Shown piece after piece: positions 52,020 through 60,440 of a DNA stretch of 64,000 nucleotides (within the stretch, counting starts at the first letter, position 1; every line of letters starts with the position of its first letter). Source of the DNA: Peribacillus huizhouensis (GTDB lineage: Bacteria > Bacillota > Bacilli > Bacillales > DSM-1321). Under the pieces are notes generated by a model. The model had not been told where the DNA came from. It did no database searches and worked only from the letters and a program-made list of their open reading frames with translations. The position numbers were made by a program, and so were the translations under genes. The DNA lies in contig NZ_JACJHX010000004.1 in assembly GCF_014138605.1 (NCBI RefSeq), positions 365,359-429,358 of the forward strand, written 5' to 3'.

Positions 52020-52925
52020 TTGCATAATCCCGAGTTTTTTCCACCTAAAAAAAAGCAAGCGGCATTCAGTGAGTGGTCGCCAAACATTCATTATGCACAA
52101 TCTCAAAAACTGCCTCCTTGCAAATTACCTAAAAGGCGGATTTACGATTTCGAATTACTATATGTCCAACAAGGCGAAGCAGCAACGATACTGGATGGCA
52201 AACACTATAGTTTATCTGCTGGACAAATGATATTCATCCCTGCTGGCATCTACCATCAAAATGAAGTCGTTTCATCTCCATTTGCTCAATTCATCGGAAT
52301 TCATTTTGACTTCTTTGGAGATTTAGATATTCAGACAGAAGCGGATATAGTGGTGAATGAGTCAGCTGTACAGTTTGATAAGTTCGGGGTTGAAGCGATT
52401 GCTGAATCATTTGCTCCCCTTTCAATGAATCCGTTATACACGCCCTCATTATCTTGTGTTCAATTGATGAAACAGCTAGTCCATGAATTTACGATGCGCC
52501 CTCTCGGGTATACTTTAATTTGCAAAGCACTTTTATTAAATATCCTTGGTCTTTTGCTGCGTACACAAACCGAATATAATCCAGCTCATTTTCCAATGCA
52601 CGGTGATCGAATCCTTGAATTAATGGTACTCATTGAAGAAAAACCTGCCGAAATGTGGACCAATCAAAAACTCGCTAAACACTTAAATATGAATGATGAC
52701 CATATGAGTAAAATTTTTAAAAGAATTGCGGGCATGCCTCCTGGTGAATATGTTCAAATGATTCGGCTTCGTAAAGCAAGATTACTATTGCGTGAAACGA
52801 ATCTTTCAATTGAAGAAGTTGGGAGAGAAATCGGTTATGCCGACATTCATTACTTTAGTCGCCTCTTCCGAAAATATGAAGGCATATCGCCAAGTAAATA
52901 TCGCAATCTATCACGGATTTTATAG
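52020..52925 (+). CDS. AraC-family regulator with N-terminal cupin domain
   Basis: This 301-residue regulator has an N-terminal cupin/AraC-binding domain (YDFELLYVQQGEAATILDGK, QMIFIPAGIYHQNEV) that should bind a sugar effector, and a C-terminal double helix-turn-helix (NQKLAKHLNMNDDHMSKIFK, SIEEVGREIGYADIHYFSRL). The start is TTG with AGGAAGGAG eight bases upstream. It is divergent from the isomerase and Gfo/Idh cluster, its most probable target. It is the only + strand gene between 24.7 and 57 kb. Confidence 0.93.
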   Translation: MHNPEFFPPKKKQAAFSEWSPNIHYAQSQKLPPCKLPKRRIYDFELLYVQQGEAATILDGKHYSLSAGQMIFIPAGIYHQNEVVSSPFAQFIGIHFDFFGDLDIQTEADIVVNESAVQFDKFGVEAIAESFAPLSMNPLYTPSLSCVQLMKQLVHEFTMRPLGYTLICKALLLNILGLLLRTQTEYNPAHFPMHGDRILELMVLIEEKPAEMWTNQKLAKHLNMNDDHMSKIFKRIAGMPPGEYVQMIRLRKARLLLRETNLSIEEVGREIGYADIHYFSRLFRKYEGISPSKYRNLSRIL

Positions 52926-52977
52926 ATTCATGTGAAGTGATGAAAGAACCTTATATTTATCTAGCTTTATATTTGTT

Positions 52978-53107
52978 AAAACCATTACGAGCCAGAAATC
53001 GAATTTGCGCGCCAAATTTGGATATTTCCGTGCCAGTATGAAGAAGGGGTTTCGTGCGGGAATCTACACTTTTTGAGCGAGATTTGAGATGCGTGCCAGA
53101 TTAATAT
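52978..53107. repeat. Degenerate tandem repeat, period about 22 bp
   Basis: Imperfect units with the pattern GCCAGAA(T)..ATTTGCG or GTGCCAG...TTTCGTGC follow one another (GCCAGAAATCGAATTTGCGC, GCCAAATTTGGATATTTCCG, TGCCAGTATG..., GCGTGCCAGATT). The units vary in length and sequence, so this is a weak call. It is non-coding and lies after the AraC gene. Confidence 0.45.
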
Positions 53108-53143
53108 TTTTTCCTTCCCTTCACCTAGCTTCTAATTATTATC

Positions 53144-53192
53144 AAAAACAAGCAATGCCCTTCAGCTCACTTGGGCCAAAGGGCATTGCTTG
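53144..53192 (-). terminator. Terminator of the fucosidase gene
   Basis: A perfect 14-bp stem (CAAGCAATGCCCTT with its complement) around a 16-base loop is followed by TTTTTGAT on the minus strand. It lies between convergent genes and may also stop transcription from the AraC gene. Confidence 0.85.
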
Positions 53193-53274
53193 ATCTTAGA
53201 TGTCGTATAAGTAATGGAAACTGGCAGCTCAGATTAAGAACCATAAGTAATTTATCTTCTACTCCTATTAAAGG

Positions 53275-54513
53275 CTACCTCCCCGTATTATAACAGGCAA
53301 ACTCCAATATTTTAGGCGTTTTTATTGATTCTACTACTATTAACCTTAAAGCATTCGTACGAATCGAGTCTAATTTATCAATTTTTTTATGCCCAATTGC
53401 TGTTCCATTAGCCACGTTATGCCAAGTGCCACTTTGCCAAGCTTGGACCTCATACTTTCTTATTCTTTCACCAAATTGGATATCTTCCTTTAAGATAACA
53501 TGATCTATATCCATTTCAGATGGTAATTCCAAAATCAGTTCAGTTCCTTCTCCAGAACAAATGGCAAGCGGATTTGAAAATCTATTTTTTACTTCATTAC
53601 CGAATTCCAGTAATCTATCTACATCAAGTTTAGGAATTAATCCTCTAGTATCAGGCGCAGCATTTAATAATAAATTTGTCCCATGTCCAACTGAATTATA
53701 GTAGATATTAAGTATTTCGTCGATGGAGAGAAGACTATCTTCGTCGTTAGGATGCCAAAACCAATGATTTTTCCTGATAGGAACATCACACTCAGCCGGT
53801 AGCCATTCAGGTGTTCCAGGTAGCCAATTTACTTCTTCATTTGTAAACATACTGGTTCTCGCTTTTCCTTTTGAATTCCAACATGGATAAGGTGCCACAC
53901 CATCTTCATTCCCTACCCATCGAATAGTCGGCTGCCCCATGTTAAATATCATCGCATCTGGTTGATATTTTTTCACAACTCCTGTAATTCGCGCCCAATC
54001 GTACTCTCTCCCTTCAGAGCCAGCACCATCGAACCAGACCTCAACAATAGGTCCATACCCTGTCAAAAGTTCAGTTAATTGAGTACAATAAAAATCATCG
54101 TACGCTTTCTTGTCCGAATAACATGGTTCATGACGATCCCAAGGTGACAAATAGATTCCAAAAAGGATGCCTTCTTCCTGACACGCTTCTGCACACTCTC
54201 GAACAATGTCACCCTGACCATTTTTCCATGGACTATACTTCACTGAATAGTCCGTCGTTTCAGTTGGCCAAAGGCAAAATCCATCATGATGCTTAGCAGT
54301 GAGAATAAAGTATTTCAATCCTGTCTTTTTGGCAATCCTTACCCATTGTTTTGCATCCAGTTCTGTCGGATTAAATACGTCTGGTGAATCCGTCCCTTCT
54401 CCCCATTCTTGATCGCAAAAAGTATTAGTTCCGAAATGAACAAACATCCCCATTTCAAGGTTTTGCCATGCAATTTGCTGCTTTGTCGGTACGGCAATCT
54501 TTTCTTCAACCAT
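53275..54513 (-). CDS. Alpha-L-fucosidase, GH29, intracellular
   Basis: This 412-residue enzyme belongs to glycoside hydrolase family 29, which releases terminal alpha-L-fucose by a retaining mechanism. The conserved stretches are MGMFVHFGTNTF, LKYFILTAKHHDGFCLWPT, GILFGIYLSPWDRHEP and EVWFDGAGSEG with the nucleophile Asp162. A C-terminal beta-rich domain of about 85 residues follows (from SNPLAICSGEGTELIL). There is no signal peptide, so it acts in the cytoplasm on imported sugars. GGTGGGG precedes the ATG. It lies downstream of the GH35 gene by 126 bp, so both may be co-transcribed. Confidence 0.93.
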   Translation of the reverse strand: MVEEKIAVPTKQQIAWQNLEMGMFVHFGTNTFCDQEWGEGTDSPDVFNPTELDAKQWVRIAKKTGLKYFILTAKHHDGFCLWPTETTDYSVKYSPWKNGQGDIVRECAEACQEEGILFGIYLSPWDRHEPCYSDKKAYDDFYCTQLTELLTGYGPIVEVWFDGAGSEGREYDWARITGVVKKYQPDAMIFNMGQPTIRWVGNEDGVAPYPCWNSKGKARTSMFTNEEVNWLPGTPEWLPAECDVPIRKNHWFWHPNDEDSLLSIDEILNIYYNSVGHGTNLLLNAAPDTRGLIPKLDVDRLLEFGNEVKNRFSNPLAICSGEGTELILELPSEMDIDHVILKEDIQFGERIRKYEVQAWQSGTWHNVANGTAIGHKKIDKLDSIRTNALRLIVVESIKTPKILEFACYNTGR

Positions 54514-54639
54514 TTAGTAACCCCACCTAACGCTTCATATTGTCTGCATACTTCATCCTTGAACTGAAATCTTGTTGGAATAACAAGCTAAATATAAAAC
54601 AAGCATTATATCATTTCTCTTACAGTGCACTCAGAACGA

Positions 54640-56379
54640 TTACCCTAAAATAGGCGTATCAACAAATGTAACTCCTTGTTTATGTTTGTGTAATTCTAAT
54701 AAAATTATCTCATTTTCTCCTTCACGTAAGAAAGGCGCTGGTACATAAAGTGTTTGTTGCGGTCCAATCTCCCAATATCGACCAAGATTATGACCATTTA
54801 CAAACACGACTCCTTTTGTCCAGTTCGACACATCTATGAAAGTATCTGCCACCTCATTTATGGTCAAGATTCCACGGTGAAAATAAGGATGGTTTTCTTT
54901 CGTTTCACAATTGGAAAACTGTAAATGATTGATTTCATTTAATGGGATTGGGTAAACTGTCCAATCAAATAAAAATTGGTTCCCCATTCTTACCCCTTCT
55001 GTTATCCCTTTAAAATCGACAAGGAATGGACCATAATTGATGCGTCCCATATTCTCCACAATAATTTGCAACGTTGTCTCTTCCTCAGTGATATCAACAT
55101 CTATCCGGGAATCACCACTAATTCGGTCGACTAAGCCAACATACTTGCCATTCAAATAGACTTGCCCACGATCATGGACATTTTGAACGGTCATCGTTTG
55201 TTTGCCGTAAGCTCCTTTTATGACTGTTTCATACACAATAAATCCATAGTCCTGACCATAATACTCCATCGTTAAAGGAGCTTGGCTATGCTGTGGAGTA
55301 GAAAGGTGATTCAATGAATCTAACAATGCAACACGCTCCATAAATTGGACTTCACCGTATTGTTTCTTCGGTATGATTATCGGTAATTTCATCTCTGGCA
55401 GTTCAACATATTTTTCAAAAACCTTCCGTACAGCAAAGAATTTGTCGGTAACATCTCCTGATTCCGTCAATAAACCATCATAATCATAGCTAGTTATCGT
55501 AGGCTGATAGATTTCCTCATTATGGTTTGCTCCATTATAAAAGCCAAAATTCGTCCCACCATGTGCCATATAGAAATTAACAGAGCCATTTAGTTGCAAT
55601 ATTTCCTCTAACGCCTCCACAACATTATCCGAGGACCTTGTATGGTGCTCCTCCCCCCAATGATCAAACCAGCCATGCCAGAATTCCATACACATTAAAG
55701 GAGCTTTCGGCTGATAAAGCTTTAATTGTTCAAATGCCGATTCCGCTCTCGATCCAAAATTCACTGTTTCGAGCACATCTTCAATCATTCCGCCATTTAA
55801 CATACTGTGGTCAGGACCATCAGATGTGAAGATCAGTTCATCACCTATTCTTTTTTTGATCTCGTCTTGCATATGCTGTAAATATTTTTGATCATTACCA
55901 AAGCTCCCATACTCATTTTCAACCTGTATAGCAATAATTGGTCCGCCATTTGAACGTAGGAGTGGCTGCAAGCGCTTAAATAACTCATCGAAGTATGCCC
56001 CTACTTTTTCTAAATATGGCTCATTGTAGCACCGTAATTTTATGTTCGGAACAGTCATGAGCCAGTATGGAAAACCACCAAATTCCCACTCTGCACATAT
56101 ATAAGGACCAGGTCTTACGATAACATGGAGGCCAACCTTCTCGGCCGTTTTAATAAAACGCTCAATGTCTGCAATGCCTTCAAAAACAAATTTCCCTTCC
56201 TCTGGTTCATGTAAATTCCATGCAACATACGTTTCTACTGTATTAAATCCACACTCTCTCAATTTGATAAGCCGATCTTCCCAATATTCAGGTACTGTTC
56301 TAAAATAATGCATCGCACCACTTAATAATAAAATTTCTTTTCCATCCATTAAAAATGATTTTTCATTGAACGTTAACAT
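54640..56379 (-). CDS. Beta-galactosidase, GH35, intracellular
   Basis: This 579-residue enzyme belongs to glycoside hydrolase family 35 and should remove terminal beta-galactose. The TIM barrel has GAMHYFRTVPEYWEDRL, ETYVAWNLHEPEEG, IVRPGPYICAEWEFGG, the acid/base Glu156 in AIQVENEYGSFG and the nucleophile Glu232 in CMEFWHGWFDHWG. Two jelly-roll domains follow from about residue 330, with YLNGKYVGLVDR and KGVVFVNGHNLGRYWEIGPQ. No signal peptide is seen. AAGGAG lies nine bases before the chosen ATG; the longer frame lacks a site. Together with the fucosidase and sialidase it could strip complex glycans from the outside inward. Confidence 0.95.
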   Translation of the reverse strand: MLTFNEKSFLMDGKEILLLSGAMHYFRTVPEYWEDRLIKLRECGFNTVETYVAWNLHEPEEGKFVFEGIADIERFIKTAEKVGLHVIVRPGPYICAEWEFGGFPYWLMTVPNIKLRCYNEPYLEKVGAYFDELFKRLQPLLRSNGGPIIAIQVENEYGSFGNDQKYLQHMQDEIKKRIGDELIFTSDGPDHSMLNGGMIEDVLETVNFGSRAESAFEQLKLYQPKAPLMCMEFWHGWFDHWGEEHHTRSSDNVVEALEEILQLNGSVNFYMAHGGTNFGFYNGANHNEEIYQPTITSYDYDGLLTESGDVTDKFFAVRKVFEKYVELPEMKLPIIIPKKQYGEVQFMERVALLDSLNHLSTPQHSQAPLTMEYYGQDYGFIVYETVIKGAYGKQTMTVQNVHDRGQVYLNGKYVGLVDRISGDSRIDVDITEEETTLQIIVENMGRINYGPFLVDFKGITEGVRMGNQFLFDWTVYPIPLNEINHLQFSNCETKENHPYFHRGILTINEVADTFIDVSNWTKGVVFVNGHNLGRYWEIGPQQTLYVPAPFLREGENEIILLELHKHKQGVTFVDTPILG

Positions 56380-56712
56380 TGGCAATTTCTCCTTCTTCCA
56401 AAAGCAGACCATTCGTATAGCGACGGAATTCTGTTTAATAAAGGTGTGATATATTTTCATTTACCTTCACAACTAGGTTTGCTTTATCGTTTTTTTGTAG
56501 TATTGAACGGTGGATTGAGCATATGTAACGGCCATTTTTAATTGATCTCATTCAATTATCATAGCTTTGTTCAATTTAGAAATGGCTCTTTAATAAGATG
56601 ACTCTGTAGATACATCTGTAGTATCTATATGTAGAACATTTTCTTTCACCCTATAATTGAAGGAATATTCCGTAATTATAATCTACACTTCTTTATTAAA
56701 TGCTTCTTCTTT
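56380..56712. other. Intergenic region before the GH35 gene
   Basis: About 330 bp of AT-rich DNA with the GH35 promoter. I see no cre box, repeat or RNA element. Confidence 0.35.
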
Positions 56713-57336
56713 TCACTCAGTAAGAAGATGAACGAAATTCTCTACACCATCCATTCGTTCTGTATTTGCCATAACAACAAATATAAGCGGTTCGCCTTTT
56801 GTAACTATTGAGGATAGAATAGGGACTTCTGAAACATCAATACCGGTTATTGTGGTAGAATCGTTATCTGTAGCATACTTTATTGTTTCCCAATTATCGA
56901 ACGCATGAAAGTTATTCAAATTATATAAATTACCCTCTTTATTAAATTGATGAAACACATCTTTATCTACCAAAAGAACGTCCACCTCTTTTGCTGTTAT
57001 TTCAGCGCCTAGCTTTTGGAGTTTTATAAGTGCTTCTGAATTCTCTCTAATATCCTTCATATTTATAGTCTGGACAGAAAGAGTCTCTTTTTTATTATCA
57101 ATAAATACTTTTTCTAGACTTCTGTGTAACTCCTTTGCTTGTTTATCGCTAATATCATTTTTAACAATACGAATAGATAACAATTCATTTGGTTGATTAG
57201 TAAAGTTATTGAATCCCATCACTAAGACAGAAAGGACAACAATTATACCAATTATATGAAATGAATAATACTCAATTAAATACTCGACTTTTTCTTTCAT
57301 CGTTAAAGATCGCAATTGTTCTATTAACTTTTTCAA
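56713..57336 (-). CDS. Membrane-anchored protein of unknown function
   Basis: I do not recognise this 207-residue protein. A short basic N-terminus is followed by one hydrophobic segment at about residues 28-45 (FHIIGIIVVLSVLVMGF), and the remaining 160 residues should lie outside the membrane. The mixed alpha/beta pattern (LLSIRIVKNDISDKQAKELH, EVDVLLVDKDVFHQF, PLIFVVMANTERMDGVENF) resembles a folded extracytoplasmic domain. A GGAGGGAG site lies before the ATG. A cre-like site 51 bases upstream suggests carbon control, so a tie to the sugar genes is possible. Confidence 0.72.
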   Translation of the reverse strand: MKKLIEQLRSLTMKEKVEYLIEYYSFHIIGIIVVLSVLVMGFNNFTNQPNELLSIRIVKNDISDKQAKELHRSLEKVFIDNKKETLSVQTINMKDIRENSEALIKLQKLGAEITAKEVDVLLVDKDVFHQFNKEGNLYNLNNFHAFDNWETIKYATDNDSTTITGIDVSEVPILSSIVTKGEPLIFVVMANTERMDGVENFVHLLTE

Positions 57337-57386
57337 AAAACTCCCTCCTTTTTTGGCTTGATTATATCATACGTATAGATCATATA

Positions 57387-57401
57387 ATAAAACGCTTTCA
57401 T
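57387..57401. promoter_or_regulatory. cre-like site before the unknown membrane protein gene
   Basis: On the minus strand ATGAAAGCGTTTTAT matches the CcpA consensus except for one base (A for C near the end). It lies 51 to 65 bases upstream of the start codon. Confidence 0.5.
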
Positions 57402-57630
57402 TATTAAATAATTATATAGCAAAAATTTCTCTCTATTAAATTCCTAACACATCCATAGTTCTTTTCTATCCGATAGAAACTACTGATAATATACAATAAT
57501 CTCCTTATTCTATCCCAAATGATTTCACCATACAAAATTATTATTTAAGTTGTTACTACATTTATCAGTTTTTTGTCCGTCCTATCCGTTTTAAGTATTT
57601 ATCCACTTATGGTTCCTTACATTTAAACGA

Positions 57631-57822
57631 TTGTGTATTTCTAGTCTCCAAGTAGATCTATACAAAATTCACTTAACCATAATTTATATGATTATCCTTG
57701 GTGCATGGACGATTCTTTCTTTACGCTTCTCATTTTTAAGGCTTCTGAAAAGTAGCAGGATAAATAAAGCGATCCAAAAGAGTCTGAACACTTATACACA
57801 GTTCATTAAACAAGTAATTTGA
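57631..57822 (+). pseudogene. Possible remnant of a LysE-family exporter gene
   Basis: The short frame includes IYMIILGAWTILSLRFSFLR followed by SSRINKAIQKSLNTY, which resembles the last membrane segment and basic loop of LysE/RhtB-type amino-acid exporters. No start with a ribosome binding site is present, and the upstream parts of such a gene are missing. This is a weak call; the surrounding 57402-57977 region has no other gene. Confidence 0.3.
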
Positions 57823-57977
57823 GTATATTGTGGTACGGGCTCTGACTCTTTTGTTATGGTCCTCCTTTTAACAACTGATGGCGAATTTCATATAATCACA
57901 ATAAAAGATCAATGGCTCATTAATTATGTCTTTTCTATTTTTGCAATGGCTTATTCAATGTGAATAAACCTATCAAC

Positions 57978-58457
57978 TTATCCTTCCTCCCACCCTTTAC
58001 AAACATCAACCCACTCCAATGCATTTGAATATTGAAATAATTCATCACATGTAAGTTCGATTGCTGAATTTGTGCTTCCACAAGCCGGGAACACCGTGTC
58101 AAATCGTTGCATCGAGATATCAAGAAAAACGTCTAGGTCACGCACTAGTCCAAAAGGACAGACACCACCGATTTCGTGACCAGTTTGCAAATATACTTCT
58201 TCTGGAGGGAGCATTCTTGCTTTGAATCCAAATAGGTTCTTGAATTTCTTATTATCAATCTTTGCATCACCTGCCGCTACAATTAAAAGCGCATTTTCCC
58301 CTTCTCCTCGAAACGATATCGTTTTAGCAATGCGAGCCGGAATAACCTGAATCGTTGCCGCTGCCTCATCTACTGTTGCGCTTGAAGTTGCGAATTCCAT
58401 CACATCATCTTCACGATCATACTTTTTAAAATGAGCTCTTACCTTTTCAATTGCCAA
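57978..58457 (-). CDS. YbaK/EbsC-family aminoacyl-tRNA deacylase
   Basis: This 159-residue cytoplasmic protein belongs to the YbaK/ProX-type editing family that hydrolyses mischarged aminoacyl-tRNA, mainly Cys-tRNA(Pro) or Ala-tRNA(Pro). It shows AARIAKTISFRGEG-like strand features (VIPARIAKTISF), LLIVAAGDAKIDNKKFKNL, the conserved EEVYLQTGHEIGGVCPFGL and VFPACGSTNSAIELTCDEL near the end. The start codon is TTG with AAAGG about nine bases upstream. It is monocistronic. The substrate tRNA cannot be told from sequence. Confidence 0.92.
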   Translation of the reverse strand: MAIEKVRAHFKKYDREDDVMEFATSSATVDEAAATIQVIPARIAKTISFRGEGENALLIVAAGDAKIDNKKFKNLFGFKARMLPPEEVYLQTGHEIGGVCPFGLVRDLDVFLDISMQRFDTVFPACGSTNSAIELTCDELFQYSNALEWVDVCKGWEEG

Positions 58458-59373
58458 CCAAAATCATCCTTTCTGCTTCTAATTTATCATTTTAGGCGCG
58501 AAGACCCTCACTTCAATTTTGTGCAGGCCATAACAAAAAAATAAGTGGGAGATGTTCGCCTTTTTGTGTAGCGAAACACTTGCTCTTATGATAGAACGTT
58601 CCTGTAAGTTGTTCTTTGAAAGCTGAAGATATAAGGTTGTGACAAAAAAACATCTCTCATATAAAAATCTTCAACGTTCTAAGCGTCCCACGTCTTTCGA
58701 AATAGCGATAACCAGACAAAGTAGAATGTCTGGGGGGAATTCAATTATTAGGATACACTCCTTACCCTAGTATAGCAACATGAATGAATGGCATTCTATA
58801 CCTATCGTATTATTCCTAATACTCCTATTAGCGTATCCAACTATTATATAAATGAGTGCAAAACCCGAGCTACGTGGTTCGAAATCATCCCGCGATTAAT
58901 ATTGAGAAAGATTGAACAACTTTAATTTTTCTATTAAACTCTTGTATAAGCCTGCACCATTTATGTATCCAGCCTTCAGTTGAATTAAATTCTACTTCAC
59001 CATGGAAATACTCGTCTAAACTTCAATTTCATCACGAAGTTTTTCAGTTCGCATCTAAGCATGGAAAGATGCGCATCAAAAATTGTCCCTCGGATACTTT
59101 CAGATATGCAACTATACTTTTAATCATCCACTTTTTCCAATAAAAATAGAAGTGGATGAGTGAAAAAACCAATCGAGTGGATGGTCAAAAAGTTCAAAAT
59201 TATATTATGATGGAAGAGTAGATCAACTTCCTCAATAATTTATCGAGAATCAAGCGTCCTGGTCCTCCCATTCAGATGTATATTTTTCATATACTTTTTT
59301 CAAAAGTAAGAATAAAGCCATAAAATAGTTGGCCCCAAAATCTACTTATCTTTTACTTTAGGAGTGAATATTA
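58458..59373. other. Long intergenic region with a decayed aptamer
   Basis: This 916-bp stretch holds no gene that I can support. It contains a preQ1-like aptamer remnant at 58871. The remaining DNA is AT-rich with short stop-broken frames; it may be the remains of a deleted gene once controlled by that aptamer. Confidence 0.45.
58871..58912 (+). ncRNA. Decayed preQ1-I-like riboswitch aptamer without a gene
   Basis: CGTGGTTCGAAATCATCCCG matches the active aptamer at 59871 (CGTGGTTCGCAACCATCCCA) at 16 of 20 positions, and the P1 stem is kept because A-to-G gives a G-U pair. The invariant AAAAAACTA tail of the class is changed to TTAATATTG, so ligand binding is doubtful. No coding sequence follows for 460 bp. 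Confidence 0.6.
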
Positions 59374-59628
59374 ATGATTACATTCATGATCATCACTGTT
59401 ATTTTGGTAAGTATCTTAGCACTTGTTGGAACGTTATTAATCGGGAAAGGTATTAGTACTCAACTAAAAGATTATGAAGAAAAAGAGGATACTATTAAAA
59501 ACGAACTAAAGAGATCTCATGAATATGAAACTAGTTCACTGCGTGTAAACATTAAATCATTAACATGGATTTATGTAGGTTTGGCTCTAGTCTCATTTGT
59601 TGTTTGTCTTGGAATTTACTTTTACTAA
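59374..59628 (+). CDS. Small two-segment membrane protein, unknown function
   Basis: I do not recognise this 84-residue protein. It has an N-terminal membrane segment (FMIITVILVSILALVGTLLI), a charged middle likely to form a helix (STQLKDYEEKEDTIKNELKR) and a second membrane segment near the end (LTWIYVGLALVSFVVCLGIY). AGGAG lies nine bases before the ATG. A strong terminator follows, so it is monocistronic. It is convergent with nothing and precedes the preQ1 riboswitch. Confidence 0.75.
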   Translation: MITFMIITVILVSILALVGTLLIGKGISTQLKDYEEKEDTIKNELKRSHEYETSSLRVNIKSLTWIYVGLALVSFVVCLGIYFY

Positions 59629-59647
59629 ATCATCGAAAACAAGTATG

Positions 59648-59685
59648 TTGGGTGGAGGAACCTTATCGTTTTTCCACCTTTTTTG
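59648..59685 (+). terminator. Terminator after the small membrane protein gene
   Basis: A 10-bp stem (GGTGGAGGAA with TTTTTCCACC, one mismatch) followed by TTTTTTG lies 22 bp after the stop codon. Confidence 0.85.
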
Positions 59686-59869
59686 TTTAAAGTAAAAGTG
59701 TTACTCCCCGCATAATTAAAATGCAATCTTTCAATCCATCCCGATTGTTCATTTCAAAACTAAAAGAATATAATCGATATATAATTGTGAAAATTCATCA
59801 TAATTGAATTCATTTTTTTAACATATACGAAAGTATTTCACTATGGTACACTTATTAGACTTTCGTTAT

Positions 59870-59908
59870 ACGTGGTTCGCAACCATCCCACGATAAAAAA
59901 CTAGGGAG
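59870..59908 (+). ncRNA. preQ1-I riboswitch controlling queT
   Basis: CGTGGTTCGCAACCATCCCA followed by CGATAAAAAACTAGGGAG fits the class I preQ1 aptamer: the P1 stem (CGTGG with CCACG), the GGTTC..CATCCC loop and the A-rich tail ending in AAAAAACTAGG. The ligand is 7-aminomethyl-7-deazaguanine, the queuosine precursor. The tail runs straight into the GGGAGAG ribosome binding site eight bases before the queT start codon, so ligand binding should block translation. Confidence 0.95.
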
Positions 59909-59916
59909 AGATATGT

Positions 59917-60402
59917 ATGAAAACAAAAACATTAGTAGTTAATGCGATTTTAGCTGCTTTGTATATTGCAGTGTCTTTTTTGATTCAACCATTTGGATTT
60001 ACCAATATTCAATTTCGGGTTTCAGAAATGTTTAATCATTTAATCGTATTCAATAAGAAGTATTTTTACGGAATTGTACTAGGAGTCTTTTTAACGAATT
60101 TACTGTTTTCACCGATGGTGCCGTATGATTTAGTTTTCGGAGTCGGACAATCAGTGCTTTCGTTATTGATTACCATATTTGCTGGACGTTATATCAAAAA
60201 CAAACTGGCGTTAATGATGGTGAATTCACTTGTGTTTACGTTCACAATGTTCATGATTGCTCTTGAGCTAAATCTTGCATTAGACTTCCCATTCCTATTC
60301 ACATGGTTCACAACAGCTGTAGGTGAATTCGCAGTCATGCTCGTTGGAATTCCTGTGATTTATGCGATTCACAAACGTGTGCATTTTAATAAGTTGTTAT
60401 AA
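59917..60402 (+). CDS. queT: Queuosine precursor transporter QueT (ECF S component)
   Basis: This 161-residue membrane protein is the substrate-binding component of an energy-coupling-factor transporter for queuosine precursors. It has about five membrane segments, starting with TLVVNAILAALYIAVSFLIQ and FRVSEMFNHLIVFNKKYFYG, and ends FAVMLVGIPVIYAIHK. The ATG follows GGGAGAG inside the tail of a preQ1-I riboswitch, which supports the assignment independently. The ECF ATPases and T component must be encoded elsewhere. A terminator follows. Confidence 0.96.
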   Translation: MKTKTLVVNAILAALYIAVSFLIQPFGFTNIQFRVSEMFNHLIVFNKKYFYGIVLGVFLTNLLFSPMVPYDLVFGVGQSVLSLLITIFAGRYIKNKLALMMVNSLVFTFTMFMIALELNLALDFPFLFTWFTTAVGEFAVMLVGIPVIYAIHKRVHFNKLL

Positions 60403-60403
60403 T

Positions 60404-60440
60404 TCTAAAAGGGCCTCCAATCAACTGGGTGGCCCTTTTT
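60404..60440 (+). terminator. Terminator of queT
   Basis: A 9-bp stem (AAAAGGGCC with GGCCCTTTT) around a loop of about 15 bases, followed by T-rich sequence, lies just after the queT stop codon. Confidence 0.88.

Noticed and set aside
57935..58123. A 62-residue minus-strand frame within the YbaK gene
   Set aside because: It is an out-of-frame shadow of the conserved YbaK C-terminus.
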